The notes under the pieces: generated by a model | What the model saw: the letters and a program-made list of their open reading frames with translations, nothing else | Database searches by the model: none | What the model was told of the DNA's origin: nothing | Position numbers and translations under genes: made by a program | Shown: piece after piece, positions 1 to 5,422 of the stretch | Layout of the letters: the number at the start of each line of letters is the position of its first letter | How positions within the stretch are numbered: position 1 is the stretch's first letter | Source: Alphaproteobacteria bacterium | GTDB lineage: Bacteria > Pseudomonadota > Alphaproteobacteria > Micavibrionales > Micavibrionaceae | Direction: 5' to 3' | Assembly (NCBI GenBank): GCA_016763095.1 | Contig: JAESUK010000142.1 | Coordinates: 1 to 8,571 of the forward strand | Length of the DNA stretch: 8,571 nucleotides

Positions 1-664
1 CCTCAACTCTGGACAAGCAATACTGGGACAACTCCTTGGTGAAAAAACACGAACATCCTTATCACAACAAGACATTATAGGCGCGTTTAAACAAGCACTT
101 AAAATAGGAACAGGTGAAGTTGTAACACAGCTAAGCCACAAAAATGGATTTAACCTCGATCCTAAAATTCACATCCCTCTTCCCAAGAATTTAGCAACAG
201 TTCAAAACACATTGGGTAAAGTTGGTTTGTCTTTTTTGCTTGATGATCTCGAAACAAAAATAAACTATGCCGCCGAAATCGCCACACCACATGCGAAAGA
301 ACTATTTTTCAACGCAATATCACAAATGACATTTGATGATGTAATGAATATTTATAACGGACCCCAAGATTCCGCCACACGCTTTTTCAAAAGCAAAATG
401 TCATCCCCACTCATACAGAAGATGACGCCCTATGTGAATAATGCAGTATCACAGGCTGGTGCCGTAAAGGCTTACGACAACGTCATGGCACAATATAGCA
501 CCATCCCATATGTCCCAGATGTAAAAGCAGACCTCACGAACTATGTCGTGGCACAAGGCGTAGAAGGTATTTTCTACTATCTAGCGAAACAAGAAGTTCA
601 AATCAGACAAGACCCCGTACGCCACACAACAGACCTACTTAAAAAAGTCTTTGGAAATAAATAG
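1..664 (+). CDS. DUF4197 family protein, 5' end cut by window edge
   Basis: The frame is open from base 2 to the TAG stop at 662-664, giving about 220 visible residues. The true start lies outside the window. I recognise the DUF4197 family from conserved stretches: a segment reading FKQALKIGTGEVVTQLS, then IHIPLPKNL, KVGLSFLLDDLE, ATPHAKELFFNAISQMTFDD, GAVKAYDNVM, YVPDVKADLTNYVV and a C-terminal DPVRHTTDLLKKVFG. Family members are usually about 230-250 residues and often carry an N-terminal signal peptide, so probably only that N-terminus is missing here. The biochemical function of the family is unknown, and no catalytic motif is evident. No convincing hairpin terminator follows; the stop is followed by a 9-bp tandem repeat and then a structured repeat element. 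An internal ATG at 212 is not the start, because the family similarity begins well before it. Confidence 0.9.
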   Translation, partial: LNSGQAILGQLLGEKTRTSLSQQDIIGAFKQALKIGTGEVVTQLSHKNGFNLDPKIHIPLPKNLATVQNTLGKVGLSFLLDDLETKINYAAEIATPHAKELFFNAISQMTFDDVMNIYNGPQDSATRFFKSKMSSPLIQKMTPYVNNAVSQAGAVKAYDNVMAQYSTIPYVPDVKADLTNYVVAQGVEGIFYYLAKQEVQIRQDPVRHTTDLLKKVFGNK

Positions 665-682
665 TAATACTAATAATACTAA
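665..682. repeat. Tandem 9-bp repeat (TAATACTAA x2) after the DUF4197 stop
   Basis: Two perfect adjacent copies of TAATACTAA occupy 665-673 and 674-682, starting on the base after the stop codon of the DUF4197 gene. This is seen directly. It may simply be low-complexity AT-rich sequence, and no function can be assigned. Confidence 0.6.
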
Positions 683-699
683 CTGTGCTTTTGCTTCGC

Positions 700-776
700 T
701 TTTTTCTTGTACTAGGCATGAGGAACGACGTGTAGTTTACTGCATGAGAGATCGAATAACGACGTACAAGGAAAAA
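700..776. repeat. 77-bp element with 13-nt terminal inverted repeats; candidate dispersed repeat or structured RNA
   Basis: The arms at 700-712 (TTTTTTCTTGTAC) and 764-776 (GTACAAGGAAAAA) pair at 12 of 13 positions, with a G:U pair at the remaining one. The 51-nt interior contains a hairpin in the plus-strand RNA: CGTGTAG at 729-735, loop TTTA, CTGCATG at 740-746, with two G:U pairs. Two direct repeats also run through it: GCATGAG at 716-722 and 742-748, and AACGACGT at 724-731 and 758-765. The element lies between the DUF4197 stop and the 3' end of a tRNA gene. The G:U pairs make the fold better as plus-strand RNA. The layout suits a small non-autonomous mobile or REP-like intergenic repeat, or an unusual bidirectional terminator. 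I see no second copy in the window and no target-site duplication. Confidence 0.45.
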
Positions 777-792
777 TGGAAGTGAAAATAAA

Positions 793-878
793 TGGTGCGG
801 GTGGCCGGACTTGAACCGGCACGTCCTAAGGACACTGGATTTTGAATCCAGCGCGTCTACCAATTCCACCACACCCGC
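793..878 (-). tRNA. tRNA-Leu(CAA)
   Basis: On the minus strand the 5' acceptor arm GCGGGTG starts at 878 and pairs with CACCCGC near the 3' end. The discriminator A follows, and CCA is encoded in the gene (793-795). The anticodon arm is CTGGA-TTCAAAA-TCCAG with anticodon CAA at 844-842, which reads the UUG leucine codon. There is a long variable arm (a GTCCTTAGGAC-type hairpin), as expected of a class II tRNA. The T arm holds GTTCAAGTC, and the D loop has the usual GG. Total length with CCA is 86 nt. The fold and the long variable arm rule out non-leucine or serine identities, and the anticodon gives leucine. The minus-strand upstream region (879-960) has only a weak TATATC -10-like sequence. 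Confidence 0.97.
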
Positions 879-1012
879 ACACTCTGGATATAGATGGTAG
901 AACACTGTCTTACGGAATTCTTCAAAAGAATGCAAGACGAAATATTACCAAGATTTTGTAAAACTTCCTTTTCCCCATTTATTGATGCAATTATTCACGC
1001 TATAAAATAAAC

Positions 1013-1660
1013 ATGGATACAACACAACACATCCCCAGAGCACTCACGACCTTGCTTGACGACCTTAAAACAGCAACACCACTGAGTGAAGAGCGTACTG
1101 AGCTAAGGACAATAGTAGACACCTTCCAAGACCGTGGATTTGGCGTACTCCTTTTCTTTCTTGCCCTCCCTGCCGCCCTCCCTATTCCTGCACTTGGGAT
1201 CAATATGATTATTGCCTTGCCCATCTTACTGCTCACCTTTCAGCAGGTAGTAGGACGACACAAAATATGGCTTCCCGAAGAAATTAAAAAGAGAACCATT
1301 AAAACAAAACATCTTCATAGCTTTATTGATAAGAGCGTGCCTCTGGTAAAATATGTAGAGAGATTCATATCCCCACGCCTTGGCATTATATGCTCCCCTC
1401 ACTTCACAAGACTCGTCGGTATCTTTGGAGCGATTTTTGCACTCTCCATCACGCTTCCAATCCCCTTAACAAACACTGTTCCTGCGATGGCTATTGCCCT
1501 CATGTCAATTGGCATTATCTTAAGAGATGGCATCGCTGTTATTTTAGGGATATGTCTTGGGACATTCTGGATTTCACTCCTCGTTTACGTCATTATATTT
1601 TTTGGAACAGAGGGATTTGCATTAATTAAAGGAGCTATAAAAGTATGGATCGGACTATAA
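1013..1660 (+). CDS. ExoD-family (exopolysaccharide synthesis) inner-membrane protein
   Basis: The 215-residue protein has a hydrophilic N-terminus of about 42 residues and then the typical ExoD signature RGFGVLLFFLALPAALPIP (41-59), followed by hydrophobic segments near 43-78 and 134-197 around a basic central loop (81-125). Proline-rich membrane turns (LPAALPIPA, ITLPIPLTNTVPAM) are characteristic of the family. ExoD was described in rhizobia as affecting exopolysaccharide production and alkali tolerance. Its molecular activity is unknown, so the function here is inferred from family only. The length matches the family (about 200 residues). The start codon has no evident Shine-Dalgarno sequence; a TATAAA at 1001-1006 lies 6 nt before the ATG, so a very short or leaderless message is possible. 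The gene overlaps dsbB by 16 nt, which implies cotranscription. Confidence 0.85.
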   Translation: MDTTQHIPRALTTLLDDLKTATPLSEERTELRTIVDTFQDRGFGVLLFFLALPAALPIPALGINMIIALPILLLTFQQVVGRHKIWLPEEIKKRTIKTKHLHSFIDKSVPLVKYVERFISPRLGIICSPHFTRLVGIFGAIFALSITLPIPLTNTVPAMAIALMSIGIILRDGIAVILGICLGTFWISLLVYVIIFFGTEGFALIKGAIKVWIGL

Positions 1661-2187
1661 TAGTAGAAACAGTACAAAACATTCTAACCACGCCTAAATA
1701 TATGGGCTTGGGTATTGCTGGTATTTCCGCAATGGCACTTATCATGGCACTCATAAGCCAATATGTTTTTGGACTTCTGCCATGCATCCTTTGTCTCTAC
1801 CAAAGATGGCCATACGCCATCGCAATCGTGCTCGGAATTTTAATGCTACTTCTCCTCAACAAAGGACTGAAGACCTCTTCCTTTATTCTACTCATCACAT
1901 CAATCACATTCTTTGTAAATTCAGGAATAGCCTTCTTTCACTCTGGCGTTGAACGTCACTGGTGGGAAGGTCTAAAAGGATGCAGTGCTCCAGATATGAG
2001 CGGATCAGTAGAAGAGCTTATGGAACGCATTAAAAACGCCCCACAAGCCAAGTGTGATGAAATCCCATGGGCTGATCCTATATTAGGAGGATCAATGGCA
2101 AATTATAATGTAATTTTCTGCTTTGGACTTGGTGTAGTCTGTCTTCTCAGTTCAGTTTTGGTCGTTCGCAAATCAAACGGGTACTAA
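1645..2187 (+). CDS. dsbB: Disulfide bond formation protein DsbB
   Basis: DsbB is an inner-membrane quinone reductase that reoxidises the periplasmic thiol oxidase DsbA and passes electrons to ubiquinone. The 180-residue protein shows four hydrophobic helices (about 21-43, 54-72, 79-99 and 152-174). The first periplasmic loop carries the CxxC redox pair in LLPCILCLYQRWPY (Cys47 and Cys50). The second carries the other pair, Cys113 in HWWEGLKGCS and Cys137 in KCDEIPW. All four catalytic cysteines are therefore present. The GVERHWW…CS and C-DE-PW motifs resemble alphaproteobacterial DsbB rather than the E. coli form. An AAAGGAG sequence at 1628-1634, inside the end of the upstream ExoD-family gene, supports the ATG at 1645. 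No dsbA is visible in the window. The stop lies 10 nt from the stop of a convergent small gene. Confidence 0.93.
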   Translation: MDRTIIVETVQNILTTPKYMGLGIAGISAMALIMALISQYVFGLLPCILCLYQRWPYAIAIVLGILMLLLLNKGLKTSSFILLITSITFFVNSGIAFFHSGVERHWWEGLKGCSAPDMSGSVEELMERIKNAPQAKCDEIPWADPILGGSMANYNVIFCFGLGVVCLLSSVLVVRKSNGY

Positions 2188-2197
2188 CTCTATAAAG

Positions 2198-2320
2198 CTA
2201 CAGCGTAACGCTTTCTAAAACCGATGAAATGATCGCAAAACATCCGATATAGAACAAACCAAAGACAATAGCCTCTTTAAAATTTCTCTTCTTTTTAAAA
2301 TCAAACGGATCTTTTAACAT
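2198..2320 (-). CDS. Small single-pass membrane peptide, 40 residues, unknown function
   Basis: This short minus-strand frame starts at ATG 2320-2318 and ends at TAG 2200-2198. The peptide begins MLKDPFDFKKKRNFKEA, continues into a hydrophobic stretch AIVFGLFYIGCFAIISSVL (17-35) and ends ESVTL. A basic segment just before one membrane helix is the usual layout for a small inner-membrane protein with its N-terminus in the cytoplasm. A good ribosome binding sequence (AGAGG, 7 nt before the ATG) and a perfect TATAAT at 2353-2348 on the same strand support a real gene, though no good -35 sits at the right distance. It is convergent with dsbB (10 nt between stops) and divergent from the exported-protein gene at 2471. 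I do not recognise a family. Chance is possible at 40 codons, but the combined signals make that less likely. Confidence 0.6.
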   Translation of the reverse strand: MLKDPFDFKKKRNFKEAIVFGLFYIGCFAIISSVLESVTL

Positions 2321-2347
2321 CGTAGCACCTCTATAAAAACTTGTTGA

Positions 2348-2353
2348 ATTATA
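2348..2353 (-). promoter_or_regulatory. Candidate -10 box for the 40-residue membrane peptide gene
   Basis: The minus strand reads TATAAT here, a perfect consensus -10 element, 27 nt before the ATG at 2320. A TTGACA on the same strand (2384-2379) is 25 nt away, too far for a standard spacer, and the sequence at the proper distance (TCGTAT) is weak. Confidence 0.35.
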
Positions 2354-2410
2354 GGGTTTACGACAATTCGATACGATGTGTCAAATAAAAAAATTACAAT
2401 ATAGCAAAAA

Positions 2411-2447
2411 TTGACAAGTGTTCCAAAACACATTAGAAATATGTCAA
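2411..2447 (+). promoter_or_regulatory. Promoter with nested inverted repeats before the small exported-protein gene
   Basis: A consensus -35 TTGACA (2411-2416) is followed after 17 nt by TAGAAA (2434-2439), a fair -10. The same stretch carries two nested inverted repeats: TTGACA with TGTCAA (2411-2416 and 2442-2447), and GTGTT with AACAC (2418-2422 and 2427-2431) in the spacer. An inverted repeat between -35 and -10 is a common operator position, so repression by a dimeric regulator is plausible but not shown. Confidence 0.5.
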
Positions 2448-2470
2448 CAGATAATCAGTGAGGAGACATT

Positions 2471-2773
2471 ATGATACAGTCACTTAGAAAACATGCTTGG
2501 AAACCAGTTGCATTTTGTGCTCTCGGATATGTAACACTCTCGGTTGCATCATTCTCTAGCAACAACATTAATCTGGAAGATGCGCTCTCAAATAATAACG
2601 GAAATATAGACACGGCATGTAAAAGTCACTTGTCCGCACTTCGAATAACACAAATGGGCCACGCGGCAACAACAAGCTCAATGACAATTACAAAAACACC
2701 GCCCCCTAATCAAAAAAATATGAATCAGTGCAAAGAAGAAGCAAAAATAATTATAGCAAACTGGGCACCTTAA
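2471..2773 (+). CDS. Small exported protein with two cysteines, unknown function
   Basis: The 100-residue protein has a basic start (MIQSLRKHAWK), a hydrophobic segment PVAFCALGYVTLSVASF (12-28) and a possible signal-peptidase I site after SVA (24-26). The rest is polar, rich in Asn, Thr and Ser, with a proline-rich patch KTPPPNQ (75-81). That fits a periplasmic protein or one held by an uncleaved anchor. After the signal there are exactly two cysteines, Cys50 and Cys87, which could form one disulfide bond. The gene lies about 280 nt after dsbB but has its own promoter, so a link to oxidative folding is only suggestive. AGGAG at 2461-2465, five nt before the ATG, fixes the start. I do not recognise the family. 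Confidence 0.75.
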   Translation: MIQSLRKHAWKPVAFCALGYVTLSVASFSSNNINLEDALSNNNGNIDTACKSHLSALRITQMGHAATTSSMTITKTPPPNQKNMNQCKEEAKIIIANWAP

Positions 2774-2785
2774 TAAGCCAACAAT

Positions 2786-2809
2786 AAAAAACGAGCCTAA
2801 AAAGGCTCG
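2786..2809 (-). terminator. Rho-independent terminator after the HNH–membrane protein operon
   Basis: The arms CGAGCC (2792-2797) and GGCTCG (2804-2809) form a perfect 6-bp stem around a 6-nt loop. Read on the minus strand the hairpin is followed by six T residues (2791-2786), then ATT. This ends the minus-strand unit whose last gene stops at 2833. On the plus strand the stem is followed only by CTCTTATC, so it would be a weak terminator for the gene ending at 2773. Confidence 0.85.
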
Positions 2810-2832
2810 CTCTTATCACTTATATTTAGATG

Positions 2833-3192
2833 CTATTTTCTCAATGTAGTTAAGATAGCAACTGGAATAAGACCAAGTAAAATACTTGTCTCATATCCAA
2901 GATATACACCTAACACTACAAGTAAAATCGAGAAGAGATCACCCGTAAGTTTCCGACCTGTAAGGATCAGACTTGAAAGTACAAGAATAAATCCTGTTCC
3001 AAACAAAGTATGCATTTCATGGCCACCGAAGAACCCTGTCACACCTGTGACAACGCCCGCCATACCAAGAATATGAAAAATAACCGTTGATAGTCCGACT
3101 AGGACAACCAAGGATGTAAGATAGAACCATATCGCTTCCATTGTTGAATGCGTATGTTTCACATCTACAGTTTTTTCAATAATACCAATCAT
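2833..3192 (-). CDS. Small multi-pass membrane protein, unknown function
   Basis: The protein has 119 residues starting MIGIIEKTVDVKHTHSTMEA. Hydrophobic segments lie near 19-40 (IWFYLTSLVVLVGLSTVIFHIL), 58-75 and 83-112, so three or four membrane helices are likely, with glycine-rich short loops (GMAGVVTGVTGFFGGHEMH). No catalytic motif or known family is recognised. The start at 3192 is chosen because GGGAGG stands just before it. A longer in-frame reading to 3306 would overlap the HNH gene by about 90 nt and give an N-terminus unlike a membrane protein. It lies 22 nt downstream of the HNH gene on the same strand and before a strong terminator, so the two are probably one transcript. Its ribosome binding site sits in the loop of a small inverted repeat. 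Confidence 0.75.
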   Translation of the reverse strand: MIGIIEKTVDVKHTHSTMEAIWFYLTSLVVLVGLSTVIFHILGMAGVVTGVTGFFGGHEMHTLFGTGFILVLSSLILTGRKLTGDLFSILLVVLGVYLGYETSILLGLIPVAILTTLRK

Positions 3193-3210
3193 AACAACCT
3201 CCCTGTTGTT
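3193..3210 (-). promoter_or_regulatory. Hairpin presenting the Shine-Dalgarno sequence of the small membrane-protein gene
   Basis: In the minus-strand RNA, AACAAC (3210-3205) and GTTGTT (3198-3193) are perfect complements around a 6-nt loop AGGGAG, and the start codon follows immediately. The ribosome binding site thus lies in the loop and closing base pair. A 6-bp AU-rich stem is weak, so this may be chance, but the placement could tune translation between the two genes of the operon. Confidence 0.35.
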
Positions 3211-3214
3211 GTGG

Positions 3215-3844
3215 TTAATGAACGTACCCGTCTTCCAATTCGGAATCCCAGTACAAGAAATCCTCCCACTCCTTATGTAAGAAATTAGGAGGAAACTTTT
3301 GTGCATACGCCTCTAATTCATGAATACTCGGCTGACGAGGCTCATGAAGTGGGTGCATATTGCATTCTGATGGTAACTTGCTTCCTTTTGTTGCATTGCA
3401 GCATTGGCAAGCAGCTACTATGTTCTGCCATGTCGTCTCGCCGCCTTTAGCGCGCGGGATAACATGATCAAATGTAAGAGCTTGTGTTCTAAATTTATCG
3501 CCACAATATTGGCATTTCCAATGATCTCTCAAAAACACATTAAAACGAGAGAATGTCGGCGTTCGCTTTTCTGGCACATATTCCTTCATAACCAGAACGC
3601 TTGGTAACTTCATTCTTTGGCTTGGGCTTGATATTTCGCGTTCATATTCATACACGACAGATACCGTTCCACGAAAAATGGCCTTTACAGCTTCCTGCCA
3701 AGACCAAATAGATAAGGGTAAATATGAGAGAGGTCTGTAGTCCGCATTCAAGATCAATGCGGGACATTGCTCCAAAGCTCGCGTGGGGAGCGCTACATTT
3801 ACGGTCGTCCTAGAACCATTTCCTATAATATGTGTTGCGTGCAC
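3215..3844 (-). CDS. HNH endonuclease family protein
   Basis: The 209-residue protein belongs to the HNH nuclease superfamily common in alphaproteobacteria and cyanobacteria. The N-terminal part has the family signature ALILNADYRPLSYLPLSIWSWQEAVKAIFRG (about 29-59). The nuclease core follows: RFNVFLRDHWKCQYCGDKF, with CxxC at Cys114 and Cys117, then LTFDHVIPRAKGGETTWQNIVAACQCCNATKGSKLP, with the DH pair (126-127) and a second CxxC (146-149). The four cysteines should bind a structural zinc, and the DH…N…N residues form the beta-beta-alpha metal site. Its biological role is not established, and nothing nearby suggests a restriction or defence operon. The start is GTG at 3844-3842, with AGGAG about 7 nt upstream; an in-frame TGA a few codons earlier excludes extension. 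It is followed by the small membrane-protein gene. Confidence 0.9.
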   Translation of the reverse strand: MHATHIIGNGSRTTVNVALPTRALEQCPALILNADYRPLSYLPLSIWSWQEAVKAIFRGTVSVVYEYEREISSPSQRMKLPSVLVMKEYVPEKRTPTFSRFNVFLRDHWKCQYCGDKFRTQALTFDHVIPRAKGGETTWQNIVAACQCCNATKGSKLPSECNMHPLHEPRQPSIHELEAYAQKFPPNFLHKEWEDFLYWDSELEDGYVH

Positions 3845-3926
3845 AATAATCTCCTTTCACGTCAACCATGCGGTCTTGTGAAGGTCCTTTTGCAGGAGCT
3901 GTGACGCTCATATTATTCACCCATTT

Positions 3927-3954
3927 ATTATACGTCACGACTAAAAGCCACAAA
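3927..3954 (-). promoter_or_regulatory. Candidate promoter of the HNH gene
   Basis: The minus strand has a perfect -10 TATAAT at 3932-3927 and a weak -35 TTTGTG at 3954-3949 with a 16-nt spacer. Transcription would begin near 3920 and give a leader of about 75 nt before the GTG start of the HNH gene. That leader contains a short open frame (3911-3810) that overlaps the HNH start. Confidence 0.5.
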
Positions 3955-4092
3955 AGCCTTCGTACCGCTATTTACTCATTGTACCAAAAATTAAGCTTTT
4001 CCTTCCAAATATATTAAAAAAACATGACACTAACGCCACAAAACCAACCAAATTGATTATAAAACATCATTTTTATGTAATATTATTACAAC

Positions 4093-4112
4093 TTATTAAG
4101 ATTTATTAAGAT
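4093..4112. repeat. Tandem 10-bp repeat TTATTAAGAT x2 upstream of the 4204 gene
   Basis: Two perfect adjacent copies (4093-4102 and 4103-4112), followed by a further TTTAGAGAT, lie about 35 nt before the -35 box of the downstream gene. A 10-bp period places both copies on the same DNA face, as in activator sites. The TTAA cores are 6 nt apart, whereas the CtrA consensus needs 7, so the site is not a standard CtrA box. Confidence 0.4.
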
Positions 4113-4147
4113 TTAGAGATCCGTTTTCTAACAAAAACACATTTATA

Positions 4148-4175
4148 TTGATTTACATAAACAATACTGTATATT
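4148..4175 (+). promoter_or_regulatory. Candidate sigma-70 promoter of the 4204 gene
   Basis: TTGATT (4148-4153) and TATATT (4170-4175) are separated by 16 nt. Transcription would start near 4182, leaving a leader of about 22 nt that contains AGGGG (4193-4197) ahead of the ATG. Confidence 0.5.
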
Positions 4176-4203
4176 GCAAAAATCATACATTTAGGGGAAT
4201 AAA

Positions 4204-4566
4204 ATGGCTTCAGCAAAAAAGAAATTCTTAAGAGCAAATACTTACAATCAAATCGAAACAGCAACGGATGAATTGATTGCACGAACAACAGATGAAGTCA
4301 GAATTTCAGAAAAGCTTGTCGATAAAGGATATATGAGCAATTTATTAATGGCAATACACTCAGAGCTCCCCCAGTCGGAACTAACATATGAAGAGCTTAA
4401 AGATGCAAATGAACGACTAGAAAACGGCGATATTAAAGGATATCAAGTTCCAAAAGAAGAATCATCTTTTCAGCAAATGGATAACATGACACTATCCCTA
4501 TCTCTTTCCGTAGATAGCCTGCATCTCACACGAACAGAAACCCACTTTGTCGTGACAGCACCTTAA
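4204..4566 (+). CDS. Hydrophilic protein of 120 residues, unknown function
   Basis: The protein is soluble-looking, with a basic start (MASAKKKFLRANTYNQ), a charged and probably helical middle (about 17-76, including ETATDELIARTTDEVRISEKLVD and LTYEELKDANERLENGD) and a C-terminal segment MTLSLSLSVDSLHLTRTETHFVV (95-117) that alternates like beta strands. There is no signal peptide, membrane helix, cysteine or recognised motif. AGGGG at 4193-4197 and a good upstream promoter support the start. It stands as a single gene with its own promoter and converges on the esterase gene (8 nt between the two stops). No family is recognised. Coding character and regulatory signals make it a real gene in my view, probably lineage-restricted. 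Confidence 0.7.
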   Translation: MASAKKKFLRANTYNQIETATDELIARTTDEVRISEKLVDKGYMSNLLMAIHSELPQSELTYEELKDANERLENGDIKGYQVPKEESSFQQMDNMTLSLSLSVDSLHLTRTETHFVVTAP

Positions 4567-4574
4567 TGTTTAAA

Positions 4575-5216
4575 CTATACGCTCTGTAAAAACATCCCAC
4601 CTTTTTGAAGACCTGAGCTATCAATGCCATGCTCCAGATCAGGGACAATCATTTTTTCAACATCACAGCCTAATTCATTCAACTGAGTAAATGCCATTTC
4701 TGTGGCATCCACAGGAACAACTGTATCTTCTGCCCCATGAATAAGGCACACAGGTAACTTCTTCTGTGTATCCAGCACCTTGAGCGTTGCCCCCATCAAA
4801 GCACCACTATACCCAAGAATACCATCAACATCCTCACCATGGCGTAACCCATAATAAAGAGCCATCATCGTACCCTGCGAAAAACCAACCACAGATATTT
4901 TCTGAACCTGATATTCTTTTCTAATATCATCCATAAACTGTTTAAGAATTGGGTATGCCTTCGCAGCACCCTTCTCCATTGCTTCTGGTGTATGGTCTTG
5001 TAGAGAAAACCACTGAAAACCCATCATACCAAAATCACAAGGAAACGGTGCATCGGGAGAAATAAATATAGTATTCGGTAACAACGGTACCCAAGAACGC
5101 CCCAAATCGAGCAAATCCGTACCATTTGCACCATAACCATGCAACAGAACGACAACGTTCTTTATTTCTTGCCCCTCATCAGCCACATAGACGTGGCGTG
5201 TTAATGCTTTGCTCAT
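4575..5216 (-). CDS. Alpha/beta hydrolase, carboxylesterase/phospholipase type (YpfH-like)
   Basis: This cytosolic serine hydrolase of 213 residues belongs to the carboxylesterase/phospholipase family (abhydrolase_2, which includes E. coli YpfH and acyl-protein thioesterases). The sequence shows the oxyanion strand VVVLLHGYGANGTDLLDL (21-38), the FISPDAPFPC motif (51-60), the nucleophile elbow GFSQG with Ser113, the acid Asp164 in IHGAEDTVVPV and the base His196 in LEHGIDSSGL. The triad is complete, and the length is normal for the family (about 210-230). The substrate cannot be read from the sequence; small esters or acyl groups on lipids or proteins are typical. The start at 5216 has only a weak AAGAAGTG-type ribosome binding sequence. 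It is transcribed alone and convergent with the gene ending at 4566. Confidence 0.9.
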   Translation of the reverse strand: MSKALTRHVYVADEGQEIKNVVVLLHGYGANGTDLLDLGRSWVPLLPNTIFISPDAPFPCDFGMMGFQWFSLQDHTPEAMEKGAAKAYPILKQFMDDIRKEYQVQKISVVGFSQGTMMALYYGLRHGEDVDGILGYSGALMGATLKVLDTQKKLPVCLIHGAEDTVVPVDATEMAFTQLNELGCDVEKMIVPDLEHGIDSSGLQKGGMFLQSV

Positions 5217-5422
5217 ACTTTCACTTCTTTCTTTTTAACAACTAAATATTTTCCTATGAACCGCCAAATTAATACAATGGGAAAAATAGCGCAATAATCA
5301 TTATTTTCACAAATATTTCATCTATAAACACAGGTAATAACATAGAAGGACTTAACAAATTTTTTAAATGTGGCACAATTGGCATAAGGGATTCTTATTT
5401 AGAAAGATTACGATTTTAAAAC

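Larger units (their letters stand above)
3845..4203. other. 359-bp non-coding region between divergent genes
   Basis: This AT-rich stretch separates the HNH gene (minus) from the unknown gene at 4204 (plus). It holds the leader and promoter of the HNH gene (3845-3954), a quiet AT-rich middle (about 3960-4090) in which I see no gene or strong structure, a 10-bp tandem repeat (4093-4112) and the promoter of the plus-strand gene (4148-4175). An overlapping minus-strand open frame at 4106-4288 lacks coding character. Confidence 0.6.

Noticed and set aside
793..878. tRNA 3' end as an integration site of a mobile element
   Set aside because: No integrase gene and no duplicated tRNA 3' segment are present in the window.
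639..935. Minus-strand open frame of 98 codons
   Set aside because: It runs straight through the tRNA-Leu gene and the structured repeat element; the residues are an artefact of translating them.
1000..1236. Minus-strand open frame of 78 codons
   Set aside because: It lies antisense inside the ExoD-family gene, which has clear family motifs.
4093..4112. CtrA binding site (TTAA-N7-TTAA)
   Set aside because: The TTAA cores are separated by 6 nt, not 7, and only the simple 10-bp tandem repeat is clear.
4106..4288. Minus-strand open frame of 60 codons rich in Phe, Leu and Ile
   Set aside because: It overlaps the promoter, ribosome binding site and start of the 4204 gene. Its hydrophobicity reflects AT-rich sequence, and no ribosome binding sequence precedes it.
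5370..5386. Possible sigma-54 promoter (TGGCAC…TTGGCA) before the Xre gene
   Set aside because: The GG and GC dinucleotides are 10 bp apart instead of the required 12.
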